DNA of 5,409 bases, from positions 1 to 5,409 of the forward strand of contig JAHZHS010000137.1 of the NCBI GenBank assembly GCA_019420135.1, in the 5' to 3' direction. A program made the position numbers and the translations under genes. The DNA is from Oscillospiraceae bacterium (GTDB taxonomy: Bacteria > Bacillota > Clostridia > Oscillospirales > Ruminococcaceae). Position 1 is the first letter of the stretch; each line of letters opens with the position of its first letter. Below the pieces are notes generated by a model that was given only the letters and a program-made list of their open reading frames with translations, made no database searches and had not been told where the DNA came from. This document shows positions 1 to 4,928 of the stretch, piece by piece.

Positions 1-31
1 CCGGATTCCCGGGAAAACACCTTTGATCCAA

Positions 32-1267
32 TCAGAACGCCCACTCGCCGTCCCGGAAGATCTCGACGGTCTCACCGTTCTTGCGCAGGCCGGTGATGTG
101 GCTGTCCACAGCACCCACCATGACATCTTCATGGATGGCGGAGTCGTTGAGGCCCTTTTCCATCAGCTGCTCACGGGTCATGTCGCGGCCGCCCACGATG
201 TTGGTGGGATAGCCTGCGCCGAAAGCAATGTGGCAGGCGGCGTTCTCGTCGAACAGGGTGTTGTAGAACAGCACACCGCTGCGGCGGATGGGGCTGGAGG
301 CGGGCACCAGAGCAAGCTCACCGATGCGGTTGGCGTTTTCATCGGTAGAAAGCAGCTCGCCCAGCAGCTCGGCGTTTTTCTCGGCGCCGTGCTCGATGAC
401 CTTGCCGTCCCGGAAGGTGACATGCCAGCCCTCGATCAGCTGGCCATTGTAGGCATAGGGGCGGGTGCCGTAGACCACGCCGTTGACGCGGTCGCGGTGG
501 GGCGCAGTGAAAACTTCCTCAGTGGGAACGTTGGCAATGAATTCCACGCCGTTTTCCGCCACACTGGAAGCGCCCTCCCAGGTGGCGTCCTCTGCCAGGC
601 CGACGGTCAGATCGGTGCCGTTGCTGCTGACCATATGGACGCTGTCCAGCTGCCAGGCGTTGAGCTGATCGCGGCGGGCCTTGGTCCTGGCCACGTGCTC
701 CTTCCATTCGGACACCGGATCGCCGCCGGTCACGCGGCAGACGTCGAAAATCAGGGCCCACAGCTTTTCCATGGCCTCAGCCTCGGGCAGGCCGGGGAAT
801 ACCTTGGCGGCCCAGCCGGGGGCGGGAACCGCAGCCACGCACCACTGGACGCGATCGTTCATGGTGTATTCCTGCCAGGGCTTGAGCACCGTGCGGCGGG
901 CCAGATTGACCCGGTTGAGCTTGCCGGCATCCAGCCCGGCGTAAGCCTCGGGATCGGAAGCGTGGATGGCCAGGGTGCAGCAGCCGTCCGGGTCCTCGGC
1001 GTAGTCCAGATAGCTGCGCAGCTCGTAGGGCTTCATGGCTTTCAGGTCTTCCTCGGCGGCCATCTCCATGTCGATACGGGACAGGCGCTCGTCCTCCCAC
1101 CGCACAATGACTTTCTTGGCGCCAGCCTCATACCCGGCCTTGGCACAGGCGTGGGCAAACTCCGGCATGGTCACCGGGCAGCGGACAATAAAATTCTGGC
1201 GGGGCCGTACATTGACACCTACCTTGACAATAAAATCTGCATACAACTGCAAAAGTTTCTGATCCAT
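32..1267 (-). CDS. M29 family metallo-aminopeptidase (AmpS/PepS/aminopeptidase T type)
   Basis: The product is a 411-residue cytosolic aminopeptidase that removes N-terminal residues from peptides with a two-metal centre; its likely role is peptide turnover. The length is normal for MEROPS family M29 (about 410). The C-terminal half carries the full set of family residues: Glu250/251 in NVPTEEVFT, Glu317 in NRIGEL, His346 in ACHIAFG, Tyr353 in GAGYP, and His379 and Asp381 in IHEDVMVG. These match, within a residue or so, the metal ligands and catalytic residues known for AmpS and aminopeptidase T, so the enzyme should be active. The N-terminal part (about 1-190) is the family's alpha/beta domain. 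The ATG start is supported by an AAAGGAG sequence 8 bases upstream. There is no signal peptide. It is transcribed alone, divergently from the membrane protein gene. The exact peptide preference cannot be read from the sequence. Confidence 0.95.
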   Translation of the reverse strand: MDQKLLQLYADFIVKVGVNVRPRQNFIVRCPVTMPEFAHACAKAGYEAGAKKVIVRWEDERLSRIDMEMAAEEDLKAMKPYELRSYLDYAEDPDGCCTLAIHASDPEAYAGLDAGKLNRVNLARRTVLKPWQEYTMNDRVQWCVAAVPAPGWAAKVFPGLPEAEAMEKLWALIFDVCRVTGGDPVSEWKEHVARTKARRDQLNAWQLDSVHMVSSNGTDLTVGLAEDATWEGASSVAENGVEFIANVPTEEVFTAPHRDRVNGVVYGTRPYAYNGQLIEGWHVTFRDGKVIEHGAEKNAELLGELLSTDENANRIGELALVPASSPIRRSGVLFYNTLFDENAACHIAFGAGYPTNIVGGRDMTREQLMEKGLNDSAIHEDVMVGAVDSHITGLRKNGETVEIFRDGEWAF

Positions 1268-1276
1268 TTTGTCTGC

Positions 1277-1283
1277 TCCTTTA
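1277..1283 (-). promoter_or_regulatory. Ribosome binding site of the M29 aminopeptidase gene
   Basis: On the minus strand this reads AAAGGAG and ends 8-9 bases before the ATG at 1267. It is a near-ideal Shine-Dalgarno sequence and fixes the start. Confidence 0.7.
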
Positions 1284-1328
1284 TTCCTTGCCCATGTGGG
1301 ACAGGGCGTTTATTAGTTGACTGACTCC

Positions 1329-1334
1329 AGTATA
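1329..1334 (-). promoter_or_regulatory. Candidate -10 box for the M29 aminopeptidase gene
   Basis: On the minus strand this reads TATACT, preceded directly by TG. The best -35 I can find at 17 bases is TTTTCT, which is poor. It would place the transcript start near 1322 and give a leader of about 55 bases. Only the -10 is convincing. Confidence 0.35.
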
Positions 1335-1394
1335 CACGATACCCCGCCAAAAGAAAAGTGATACCCGTGCCATGCCAAAAAGAGCTGGAAATTC

Positions 1395-1423
1395 TTGCAC
1401 GAAAAACCAAAGTCCGATATACT
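1395..1423 (+). promoter_or_regulatory. Sigma70/SigA-type promoter of the membrane protein gene
   Basis: TTGCAC at 1395-1400 and TATACT at 1418-1423 are separated by exactly 17 bases, so both boxes match 5 of 6 or 4 of 6 consensus positions at ideal spacing. The expected transcript start is near 1430, about 25 bases before the ATG at 1455. This also argues against the in-frame TTG at 1395 as a translation start, because that TTG is part of the -35 box. Confidence 0.7.
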
Positions 1424-1438
1424 GGAAAAAAGAAAACC

Positions 1439-1444
1439 AAGGAG
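1439..1444 (+). promoter_or_regulatory. Ribosome binding site that decides the start at 1455
   Basis: AAGGAG lies 10 bases before the ATG at 1455, downstream of the predicted transcript start. No comparable site precedes the upstream in-frame TTG at 1395. Confidence 0.7.
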
Positions 1445-1454
1445 TGAATCTGGG

Positions 1455-1970
1455 ATGAAACATGCCAACCGGACTATGCTTCTGATGGGGATCCCTGCAA
1501 TCCTGCTCCTGCTGGCAGGGATTCTTCTGCTGTGGAGCGGTGGGGCTATGCTGGATTCCGCGGAGGCCCTGGCCCGGCAGGCGACCGATACGGGAGGGCA
1601 GACCCCCGGGGATGTGGAAGGCTATGCCATGCTGGCCGGTCTGGCCGGCGCCGGGATGGGCGGTCTGGCCGGACTGGCGGCACAACTGTTCGGGATGCTG
1701 CTGATTCTTTACGGCGGCGGGGTGCTGCTGTTCTCCGGCATTGCCAGGCTGATCCTGGACCCGGGCAGAAAGCGTCTGCCGGCTTACCGGGTTCTCATGG
1801 GGATTGCCTGTGTCATTGCACTGCTGCCGGTGCCGGAACTGCTCAAGACTTTTGGACGGGCGCTTTGGGAGGGGACAATACAGCCTTTGCCTCTGGCCGC
1901 TGCCGCCGCTGTCTGTGTAATCGTATTTTTCAGCGGTCGGAATGCCTATACAGACCGCATCTATTCCTGA
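1455..1970 (+). CDS. Small multi-pass membrane protein of unknown function
   Basis: I do not recognise this 171-residue protein. It has four hydrophobic segments: about 8-29 (poly-Leu/Ile after a basic start, MKHANRT), 58-100 (long enough for two helices, Gly/Ala-rich and then LLILYGGGVLLF), 111-130 and 145-160. A polar loop at about 36-56 contains acidic residues and TDTGGQTPGD. Basic residues lie at the N-terminus and at 104-112 (GRKR). The Gly/Ala segment 59-80 has several small-xxx-small spacings suited to tight helix packing. There are no recognisable catalytic or binding motifs. The first hydrophobic segment could be a signal anchor. The ATG is chosen because of its ribosome binding site and the promoter just upstream; an in-frame TTG 20 codons earlier would start inside that promoter. 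The gene is a single transcription unit, divergent from the aminopeptidase gene and convergent with the larA-larD operon. Confidence 0.75.
   Translation: MKHANRTMLLMGIPAILLLLAGILLLWSGGAMLDSAEALARQATDTGGQTPGDVEGYAMLAGLAGAGMGGLAGLAAQLFGMLLILYGGGVLLFSGIARLILDPGRKRLPAYRVLMGIACVIALLPVPELLKTFGRALWEGTIQPLPLAAAAAVCVIVFFSGRNAYTDRIYS
1637..1672 (+). repeat. Two 12-bp direct repeats inside the membrane protein gene
   Basis: CGGTCTGGCCGG occurs at 1637-1648 and again at 1661-1672, a period of 24 bases (8 codons). Each copy encodes a G-L-A-G step in the Gly/Ala-rich membrane segment. It is most simply an internal slippage or duplication trace in GC-rich coding sequence. Confidence 0.5.
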
Positions 1971-1972
1971 AA

Positions 1973-2013
1973 ACCATGAGGCGCCCCCGCACATAGCGGA
2001 GGCGCCTCGTGGT
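1973..2013 (-). terminator. Hairpin terminator after the larA-larD operon
   Basis: The outer stem 1973-1985 pairs with 2001-2013 (13 pairs, including one G-U, around GAGGCGCC/GGCGCCTC). After one mismatch it continues with four more pairs (1987-1990 with 1996-1999) around a 5-base loop. Read on the minus strand the stem is followed by TTTT and then CAGG, so it fits an intrinsic terminator, with a short U-run, for the channel gene that ends at 2043. Read on the plus strand it follows the stop at 1970 by two bases but lacks a T-run, so for that gene it would act mainly as a 3' end stabiliser. Confidence 0.65.
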
Positions 2014-2042
2014 GCAAAAGGGGAGATAATGGCGTAAGAAGG

Positions 2043-2753
2043 TTACATGCCCAGGAAGAAGCGGCAGAACAGGGCGGCGCAGACGGCACCCACAAAGGGA
2101 GCAGTGCCGGGGACCAGCAGGCCGTATTTCCAGTCATTGTCGGCCTTGTTGCCGATGGGCAGAATCTGGTAGGCAAGGCGGGGGCCCAGGTCGCGGGCCT
2201 GATTCATGGCAAATCCAGTGGTGCCGCCAAATCCCATACCCACGGCCCAGACCAGCAGACCGACGCCGATGGGCAGCCAGTTTTCATAGTTCTTGGCAAT
2301 GGCAAGAATTGCGCTGAGAAAGACGGTGGTGGCAAAGGCCTCCACAAAGTAGTTGCGGGGCAGATCGCGCATGGGCGGGTTGGTGGAGAAGATGTTGCGC
2401 ACCGCAATGGGATCGACTTCCTTCTCGCTGGCCTTGAACTGATCGGCATACATGACATAGCAGATCAGGGCCCCCACAAAGGCGCCGGCCATTTCGGCCA
2501 GGGCATAGGGAAGGAAGCAGGACCAGGGGATCATGCCCAGAATGGCCTGGGCAAGGGCCATGGCGGGGTTCAGACAGACGCCGCCGAAAATCATCAGTAC
2601 AACAGAAATGCCGAAGCCCCAGGTGGTGATGGCAAACAGGTGACCGGAGCCCCGGTATTTGCTGTTTTTCAGCACCTCGTCGCAATGGACGCCGACACCA
2701 AACACGATCATCAGACCGGTGCCGAGAAATTCGGCCAGTACATTATGCAGCAT
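2043..2753 (-). CDS. Aquaglyceroporin (MIP family), LarD/GlpF-like lactic acid or glycerol channel
   Basis: The product is a 236-residue inner membrane channel with six expected helices (about 4-22, 38-58, 84-104, 134-153, 159-178, 212-233) and two re-entrant half-helices. The first NPA box is intact (residues 62-64, LNPAMALA). The second reads NQA (184-186) in GFAMNQARDLGP, where the family normally has NPA; the codon is CAG. The aromatic/arginine filter can be aligned by spacing to E. coli GlpF W48-G191-F200-R206 as Trp45, Gly172, Phe181 and Arg187, which is the glycerol-type (wide) filter. Being 19 bases downstream of larA, with no promoter visible in the gap, points to passage of the racemase substrate. 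L. plantarum LarD is an aquaglyceroporin shown to conduct lactic acid. The start is the ATG after AGGAGGAGG; upstream in-frame ATGs lie inside larA and lack support. Glycerol facilitation is the alternative role. Confidence 0.92.
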   Translation of the reverse strand: MLHNVLAEFLGTGLMIVFGVGVHCDEVLKNSKYRGSGHLFAITTWGFGISVVLMIFGGVCLNPAMALAQAILGMIPWSCFLPYALAEMAGAFVGALICYVMYADQFKASEKEVDPIAVRNIFSTNPPMRDLPRNYFVEAFATTVFLSAILAIAKNYENWLPIGVGLLVWAVGMGFGGTTGFAMNQARDLGPRLAYQILPIGNKADNDWKYGLLVPGTAPFVGAVCAALFCRFFLGM

Positions 2754-2758
2754 AGGTT

Positions 2759-2767
2759 CCTCCTCCT
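2759..2767 (-). promoter_or_regulatory. Strong ribosome binding site of the channel gene
   Basis: On the minus strand this reads AGGAGGAGG, ending 5 bases before the ATG at 2753. It lies wholly within the 19-base gap after the larA stop and decides the start against longer in-frame options within larA. Confidence 0.75.
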
Positions 2768-2772
2768 GCCGG

Positions 2773-4044
2773 TCAGCGGACGATGACGGACAGGCCGTCG
2801 GGGATGACAGCCACACGGGCATCGCGGCCCATACGGGCATAAGCCCGGGCCAGGGCTTCATCCACGGTGGAGGCAAGCTCCATGTGCAGATGAGCGGCAA
2901 TCTCAGGATCCAACAGATCGGATACCAGGATCACATGATACTTGACCAGGATCCTTGCCAGGATCTGGCTGGTCCACTGTTCGGGAACCGTCTCCAGGCG
3001 GGGCGTTGCGGTGGCCTGCTGCAGGAACGCTTCGGGAGAATCTGCCTTGGCGATGTTGTCGTAGAAAGCCTGTCCGCCGTGACCGTCGCGGCAGCCTGCC
3101 ACCATAATGATGACGCCGCCCTCGCGCACGGTGGCCTCGGCAGCGGTCATGCCCTTGACGGCCTGATAGACATTCTGGTCAAGGGGATAGCCGCCGTTGG
3201 TGGAGATGGCAATGTCGCAGGGAACCTTGCTCACGTGGGCCAGGTCGCTGACAAAGTTGCAGCCCTGCAGATGGGCGTCCTCGGTGTCGCCGGCGAAAGA
3301 GGCGATGATTTTCTTGTCCTCGTTGAGGACGACGTTGACGATGAAGGCCAGCCGGGCAGCGCGGGCGGCGTAGACCATGTCTGCGTGGATGGGGTTCATG
3401 GACAGGTTGCCGGTGCGGCACTGGGGGGATGCGATGAACTCGCCGCAGTGGTTGGCCTGGATGGTCTTGTAGCTGGCGATACCGGGCAGAACAGCCTTGC
3501 GTCCGCCCGAGAATCCGGCAAAGAAATGGGCTTCAATGAAACCCTCGGCCAGGAGCAGATCGGCGCTGGCGGCGACCATGTTGATCAGGCAGTTGCCGCC
3601 GCTGGGCAGGGTTCCGATGTTGACCATGGGAGATTTGCGGGCATCGTGCATGACGATTTCCACGTTGTTGACGATGTCCTCGCCGTACTTGGCCACCAGC
3701 TCCTCATGGGTGGAGGCGCGGTGGAAGCCCGTTGCCACCAGGATGCGGATGCGGGCATCAGGAGCGGCGCTGCGCAGGCGGCGCAGAATGATGGGCATAA
3801 TGATGGCCGACGGCACAGGGCGGGTGTGGTCGGAGCTGATGATGACGATGTTCTTTTTGCCCTTGGCGAGCTCTTCCAGACGGGGGGAGCCGATGGGGTG
3901 GTCCAGGGAATCCTCCACCAGTTCGGATTCGCTCTTCTCGGCACGGTAAGCAGCCTGACGGGAAACCAGAACACCAGCCAGATTGCTCTCCTCGATGTGG
4001 AGGGTCTGGGAGCCGGTGTCGTAGGGCAGGCGGAATTCTTTCAT
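2773..4044 (-). CDS. larA: LarA-type nickel-dependent lactate (2-hydroxyacid) racemase
   Basis: The product is a 423-residue cytosolic enzyme expected to racemise a 2-hydroxyacid, most likely lactate, by hydride transfer to the nickel-pincer nucleotide (NPN). The key residues of L. plantarum LarA (D72, R75, H108, H174, K184, H200, Q295, K298) are all present at the same number or one lower: Asp72 and Arg75 in SDHTRP, His108 in TGFHR (proton transfer), His173 in EAHFFAGFSG (proton transfer), Lys183 in GGRK (covalent NPN attachment), His199 in ANHCGE (nickel ligand), and Gln294 and Lys297 in NVYQAVKG. The length is that of the family (about 424). It is the first gene of an operon with a LarD-like channel and is divergent from a Crp/Fnr regulator, as in L. 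plantarum, which favours lactate. The LarA superfamily also holds racemases and epimerases of other hydroxyacids, so the substrate is inferred. LarB, LarC and LarE, which make NPN, are not encoded in the window. An AAAGGAAG site sits about 10 bases before the ATG. Confidence 0.93.
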   Translation of the reverse strand: MKEFRLPYDTGSQTLHIEESNLAGVLVSRQAAYRAEKSESELVEDSLDHPIGSPRLEELAKGKKNIVIISSDHTRPVPSAIIMPIILRRLRSAAPDARIRILVATGFHRASTHEELVAKYGEDIVNNVEIVMHDARKSPMVNIGTLPSGGNCLINMVAASADLLLAEGFIEAHFFAGFSGGRKAVLPGIASYKTIQANHCGEFIASPQCRTGNLSMNPIHADMVYAARAARLAFIVNVVLNEDKKIIASFAGDTEDAHLQGCNFVSDLAHVSKVPCDIAISTNGGYPLDQNVYQAVKGMTAAEATVREGGVIIMVAGCRDGHGGQAFYDNIAKADSPEAFLQQATATPRLETVPEQWTSQILARILVKYHVILVSDLLDPEIAAHLHMELASTVDEALARAYARMGRDARVAVIPDGLSVIVR

Positions 4045-4054
4045 GGAACGTACA

Positions 4055-4062
4055 CTTCCTTT
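4055..4062 (-). promoter_or_regulatory. Ribosome binding site of larA
   Basis: On the minus strand this reads AAAGGAAG, about 10 bases before the ATG at 4044. It is a moderately good Shine-Dalgarno sequence. Confidence 0.55.
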
Positions 4063-4093
4063 GTTTGTACTGGCCTTTCAAATGGCGGTTAGA

Positions 4094-4102
4094 AGTGTAG
4101 CA
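4094..4102 (-). promoter_or_regulatory. Candidate larA promoter, extended -10 with weak -35
   Basis: On the minus strand this reads TGC followed by TACACT, an extended -10 (TGn) form. No good -35 lies at 16-18 bases (best readings are TGGTTT or GGTTTG). The expected transcript start is near 4087, giving a leader of about 43 bases. A weak -35 is what an activator-dependent promoter usually shows, in keeping with a LarR-like positive regulator. Confidence 0.45.
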
Positions 4103-4111
4103 CAGGGGGAC

Positions 4112-4141
4112 TGGACAAACCACCTCAAAAGATGGTATCAT
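4112..4141 (+). promoter_or_regulatory. Candidate promoter of the Crp/Fnr regulator gene
   Basis: TGGACA at 4112-4117 (5 of 6 to TTGACA) and TATCAT at 4136-4141 are 18 bases apart. The transcript start would be near 4148, about 30 bases before the ATG at 4178. It overlaps the region upstream of the larA promoter, so the two genes share control DNA. Confidence 0.5.
4119..4136. promoter_or_regulatory. Imperfect palindrome, candidate operator for the Crp/Fnr regulator
   Basis: ACCA at 4119-4122 and TGGT at 4133-4136 form the ends of an 18-bp imperfect palindrome, with CT/AG as an inner matching pair; 6 of 9 positions are symmetric. Its centre (4127.5) falls about 40.5 bases upstream of the predicted larA start, close to the -41.5 of class II Crp/Fnr activation sites. 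It also sits between the -35 and -10 of the regulator's own candidate promoter. In L. plantarum, LarR binds a 16-bp palindrome between larR and larA. Symmetry is only partial and no binding data exist. Confidence 0.35.
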
Positions 4142-4162
4142 TTGTTACACTTTGAAGAGGAG

Positions 4163-4168
4163 AGGAGG
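4163..4168 (+). promoter_or_regulatory. Ribosome binding site that decides the regulator start
   Basis: AGGAGG lies 9 bases before the ATG at 4178. The same frame is open back to 4043, but that stretch is promoter DNA with no comparable site, so the 219-residue form is preferred. Confidence 0.75.
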
Positions 4169-4177
4169 ACCCTTCGG

Positions 4178-4837
4178 ATGGACGGCGACGCTTATCTGCT
4201 GGAGCGGCTCAAGGCCTGGGGCTATACGCCGGAACAGCGCCCGCGCCATACTTATCTGGCCTACTGCGGCTTGGACCAGCCGTTTACCTATGTGCTGGCC
4301 CACGGTGTGGTCAAGACCAGCATCATTCTGAAAAACGGCAAGGAGTTCAACATCGCCTACCTCAAGGGCCCTTCCCTGATCTCGCTGCTGCGGGATGAGG
4401 TGTCCACCTTTACCAGTGCCCCCTTCAATATCAGGGTGGAGAGCGAGCAGGCTTCCTTTTATAAGGTGCCGCGGGTGGAACTGTGGAACGCCCTCAACCG
4501 CGACCCGGGCCTCCAGCAGTACGTCAAAGAGTATTACCGCTGCCGCTGGTCGGAGGGAATCCGCAGCCAGCAGCTGCTGGCCATGAATACCAAGAAAGGT
4601 GTAGTCTGCGGATTTCTGCTGAATATGGCGCAGCAGTTCGGCTGCAAAGTGCCCGGCGGCACGCTGATCGACTTTGTGGTCTCCTATGAGGATATTGCGG
4701 GATTCTGCGGCATTTCCACCCGCAACAGCGTCAACCGGATCATCAGCGAATTACGCCGGGAGGGCCTGATCCAGCTGCAGGGACGGCGCATCCTGATCCC
4801 TTCGGCGGACCGCCTGCGGGAGCAGATCGCCGAGTGA
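4178..4837 (+). CDS. Crp/Fnr family transcriptional regulator, LarR-like
   Basis: The product is a 219-residue DNA-binding regulator of normal Crp/Fnr length. Residues of about 20-105 form the predicted beta-barrel sensor domain (for example AHGVVKTSIILKNGKEFNIAYL at 41-62, in part a typical strand-turn-strand), about 106-138 the dimerisation helix, and about 165-212 a winged helix-turn-helix with SYEDIAGFCGIS followed by recognition helix TRNSVNRIISELRR. Cysteines at 30, 122, 144, 156 and 177 do not make the N-terminal Fnr iron-sulfur cluster, and I do not see the Crp cAMP-binding signature, so the effector is probably neither oxygen via Fe-S nor cAMP. It is divergent from larA-larD with 133 bases between, the arrangement of L. 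plantarum larR, which activates lar genes in response to L-lactate. The regulator's role as LarR is inferred from position and family and not from specific residues. Confidence 0.88.
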   Translation: MDGDAYLLERLKAWGYTPEQRPRHTYLAYCGLDQPFTYVLAHGVVKTSIILKNGKEFNIAYLKGPSLISLLRDEVSTFTSAPFNIRVESEQASFYKVPRVELWNALNRDPGLQQYVKEYYRCRWSEGIRSQQLLAMNTKKGVVCGFLLNMAQQFGCKVPGGTLIDFVVSYEDIAGFCGISTRNSVNRIISELRREGLIQLQGRRILIPSADRLREQIAE

Positions 4838-4862
4838 AGGCAACATTCTACTCAAGGAAAAT

Positions 4863-4902
4863 AAAAAGGGACGCCGTCCAGCTGCGGACGACGTCCCTTT
4901 TC
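4863..4902. terminator. Bidirectional intrinsic terminator between regulator and glyS
   Basis: GGGACG at 4868-4873 pairs with CGTCCC at 4892-4897, and after one mismatch CGTCC at 4875-4879 pairs with GGACG at 4886-4890, around a 6-base loop. An A5 run at 4863-4867 lies before the stem and a T4 run at 4898-4901 after it, so it should work in both directions: for the regulator (stop 4837) and for the convergent glycyl-tRNA synthetase gene (stop 4929). Confidence 0.9.
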
Positions 4903-4928
4903 TATTATAAGTTGTCCGCGCTTCCGGA

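Noticed and set aside
6..15. Perfect 10-bp palindrome TTCCCGGGAA at the left edge
   Set aside because: It is too short, has no loop and no T-run for a terminator, and too little flanking sequence is present to judge any other role.
23..1324. A 433-codon open frame on the plus strand, antisense to the M29 aminopeptidase
   Set aside because: It is a mirror of the real gene in GC-rich DNA: Gly/Ala/Val/His-rich with no domain or motif and no ribosome binding site, while the minus-strand frame has every M29 active-site residue.
1281..1994. A 237-codon open frame on the minus strand opposite the membrane protein gene
   Set aside because: It is rich in Gln/Pro/His with no recognisable domain. The plus-strand frame has membrane segments, a promoter and a ribosome binding site. 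It would also read through the promoter region and the hairpin.
2754..2900. N-terminal extension of the channel gene to give 285 residues
   Set aside because: It lies inside larA in another frame, is Pro/Trp-rich and unlike any MIP N-terminus, while AGGAGGAGG sits directly before the ATG at 2753.
4050..4070. GTACA-N11-TGTAC inverted repeat over the larA ribosome binding site
   Set aside because: Arms are only 5 bp with a spacer rich in A/T and no further pairing. It could form a weak hairpin around the ribosome binding site, but chance occurrence is as likely.
2659..4092. A 477-codon open frame on the plus strand, antisense to larA
   Set aside because: Its composition is that of a codon shadow (Gly/Asp/His/Val-rich), no family is visible, and it overlaps a well-identified larA with all catalytic residues.
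4043..4177. N-terminal extension of the Crp/Fnr regulator to 264 residues
   Set aside because: The stretch holds the larA ribosome binding site and both candidate promoters, and the ATG at 4178 has an AGGAGG at the right distance and gives the usual family length.
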